Assembly: GCA_031216445.1 (NCBI GenBank)
Contig: CM062211.1
Span: 6,047,001 to 6,111,000 of the forward strand
Source: Lateolabrax maculatus
Lineage: Eukaryota; Chordata; Actinopteri; Acropomatiformes; Lateolabracidae
DNA length: 64,000 nucleotides
Reading direction: 5' to 3'
Shown here: piece after piece, positions 62,041-64,000 of the stretch
How positions within the stretch are numbered: the stretch's first letter is position 1
Layout: every line of letters begins with the position of its first letter
Position numbers and translations under genes: made by a program
Notes under the pieces: model-generated
The model's database searches: none
What the model was told of the DNA's origin: nothing
The model's input: the letters and a program-made list of their open reading frames with translations, nothing else

Positions 62041-63877
62041 GAAAAGAACAATAAAAACTTTCAATCATGACAGGTCCATTTAAACTGCTGCATACTGCTC
62101 ACATATATTCAAATGTCCTATTTGTAAAAACACACTGCAGACACACTGATGTTTCCGTTTGGGGTATTTGGACAAAAAATAGTATGGAATATGGATTTTA
62201 ATGTTCTTGTTTTTGTCCCTCTAAATGAAATGGGAGAAAAATGTAGCACAGATAATTATGGCGCCAACTACAAGACAGCCTGATAATTTCCTGCAAAAAG
62301 AACAATTTACAGATTATTATATAGTGATTGTGCTCTGCATGGAAAGCCAAATATGCAGTCAATCAGCAGCCTGATGCAACTGCTGCACCAAGGATGCACG
62401 AAAAAGAACATTTCCTGCAAACAATTTATGGGGTCCTAATTATTTCCTTGAAATAAAAGGTCTATATGTCTTTTCCAGGAAACTTCCTCGGAAATTATTA
62501 CGAAATTACAGCCCCCATAAAATAAAGCGTTACCATTGTATTTGCTGTCTTGATAGAATAGTTAAGATCATGAGCTTGTGTTGATTTTCTGTTACAAAAT
62601 ACCAATTGTACGACAATCACTAAACGTTTACATGCAGCTCCAAAGCAGGATGAACGTTGAACGTTGGAAGGGGATGTCTGCTTTGCTATCACTGCAGAAT
62701 GTTGCAAACACACCATTTGACCAAAAGCTAAAAAAGGATGATGAGACATTATCTGCAAACCCAGCTGACATTGATGGTAGAGAATAAAGAAGAATGAAGA
62801 TATAACATGCGATGCTATACAAACAAACCTTTTCTGGTCTCAGTGGAAATGTAGAACATTAAAAGTCTCCAAACATTACAATCCTCACTGTTCCTTTAAA
62901 CACAAAGCCGCAGTAGTTATGATACAAATCTCCCACAGAAAATACACCATAGTGCTATTCACAAAGCACAAAACATTAAGAAACATGAGAACTGCAGGGG
63001 AAGATCTGGGCTGTGATGGAAGACAATGGCTGTAAGTCATACAGCATTTGCACCTTGTGAAATCACAAGCTCAAAGATTGGTTTTGCTGTGTGATCCTGT
63101 TCTTGACCCAGTGTGTGTGTGTGTGTGGGTGGGGGGATTTTTCCTGTTTTTATTAAAAAGCACTTTGGTAATGTTAGATAGAGGAGTCACTACATAAGCC
63201 AATATGTGTCTACAGCACACGGATGTCTGAGAAATGTGGCTGCTGGAAAGATGCTCAAAATCGCTGGTGAACCGTGAGGATTCAGTACATTTCTCGTGAG
63301 TTAACTGGAACAGTTTCAGATAAGAATATTGCTGTAGACATCTGCAAACAGTTGGGAAGCTGTGAATCAGTTATATAAAATAATTAAAAGAAATTGAATT
63401 GAATAAATAGATGTATCCATACACAAATCAGACGTGACACGATAATTAACAGTTTCACTGGTTGGACAAACAGAACGAATAATAACTATGACTATATACC
63501 AAGCAGTATGTGCCAGATTATGATTATTTACTGTAAATTATTTACCACTGGAAAGGCCAAGCTGTCTGCTGATCTAGACTCACATCTTTACTGACGCTTC
63601 AACTCTGTTTCAACTTTACACACACGGAATTTCAGCATCAAGGTGCCTGAAAATATCTCAGTCCTTTCACATGATCACTATTCTATAAAAATACAAAGGA
63701 TTATGGGTATTAGGAGACAGCTGCAGTAGCATGTAGGTAAAGATTGACCAAATAATGGCTGGACTGATGCTTATGTGGACCTATTTCTGAGAAATTTGAA
63801 TGGGATTTGGCTTGATTCTGACATCCTACACCTCTTAAAATCTCCTGTAAGGAAGACAAACGCAAATACCTCAGCTT

Positions 63878-63970
63878 TTAAAATTTGACATCTTCAGTGA
63901 ACACCTTGGTGGTCTTCGTGTAAGAACCCCCAAATCTATTGGCCTTTCTAGTGATAAATTCAACGTGGAT
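63878..63970 (-). CDS. Possible terminal coding exon of an unidentified minus-strand gene
   Basis: On the minus strand, an acceptor-like CTGTCCTCAG precedes 30 open codons (beginning IHVEFITRKANRFGG, ending VFTEDVKF) and TAA at 63880-63878. A candidate poly(A) signal AATAAA (plus-strand TTTATT, 63149-63154) lies about 720 bp downstream. I do not recognise the protein. A 30-codon open frame can arise by chance, so this is weak. Confidence 0.28.
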   Translation of the reverse strand: MHVEFITRKANRFGGSYTKTTKVFTEDVKF

Positions 63971-64000
63971 CTGAGGACAGCGGGTTGCAAAAGGTGTTCA

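Larger units (their letters stand above)
47666..63148. other. Intergenic region downstream of rerg
   Basis: About 15 kb without a supported gene. It holds repeat fragments (48078-48235; 53085-53160; 60088-60160 with GGGCCGG/GGGCCC motifs), the SINE-like unit at 54530, family 1 copies at 55845 and 58010, and several microsatellites. 50000-53000 and 56600-58000 are AT-rich with nothing recognised. Confidence 0.6.

Noticed and set aside
1..64000. CRISPR array, operon, phage, defence island or novel multi-gene system
   Set aside because: Sequence is vertebrate in gene structure, and direct repeats here are microsatellites or dispersed elements without regular spacers. Nothing supports an undescribed system.

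Overview
The window looks like nuclear DNA from a teleost (ray-finned) fish. Coding sequence is split into short exons with GT..AG borders, the background is AT-rich, and the introns carry (CA/TG)n microsatellites and many old dispersed repeats of a kind common in fish genomes. No bacterial operon, CRISPR array, phage or viral gene is visible. Two genes account for essentially all of the clear coding sequence.

Left part (1 to ~9.6 kb, minus strand): the 5' half of a class C plexin gene, plxnc1. Twelve exons can be read, and their phases chain without a break into 766 codons. They encode a signal peptide, Sema domain, two PSI (cysteine-rich) modules, a complete first IPT domain and the start of a second IPT. 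The remaining IPT, transmembrane and cytoplasmic GAP exons lie beyond the left edge. Its ~3.2 kb intron between exons 11 and 10 is filled largely by a composite repeat array.

Middle (9.5-12.3 kb): a ~2.9 kb spacer separates plxnc1 from rerg, which is transcribed in the opposite direction (head-to-head). The spacer holds a copy of a dispersed repeat family and a ~430 bp inverted-repeat (MITE-like) element. It ends in a GC/CpG-rich island that looks like the rerg promoter and first non-coding exon.

Right-middle (12.3-47.7 kb, plus strand): the whole rerg gene, a Ras-like small GTPase without a CAAX box. It has a non-coding first exon, four coding exons (20077-20137, 38265-38321, 43772-43845, 45836-46246) giving 200 residues, and a 3' UTR with candidate poly(A) signals. 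Its introns of about 7, 18, 5.5 and 2 kb hold dispersed repeats, two further inverted-repeat elements, microsatellites, some stretches that read like conserved regulatory DNA, a perfect DR4 nuclear-receptor half-site pair, and a perfect 14-bp hairpin upstream of the last exon.

Right end (47.7-64 kb): mostly repeat-bearing intergenic DNA. A possible terminal coding exon of an unidentified minus-strand gene sits at the very edge (63878-63970). The two genes do not form a pathway that I know of: plexin-C1 is a semaphorin receptor and RERG a hormone-regulated growth-inhibitory GTPase. I found no evidence for a novel multi-gene system; the most interesting items are structural and regulatory. Splice sites and protein identities were read by eye, and family assignments rest on recognition rather than database searches.
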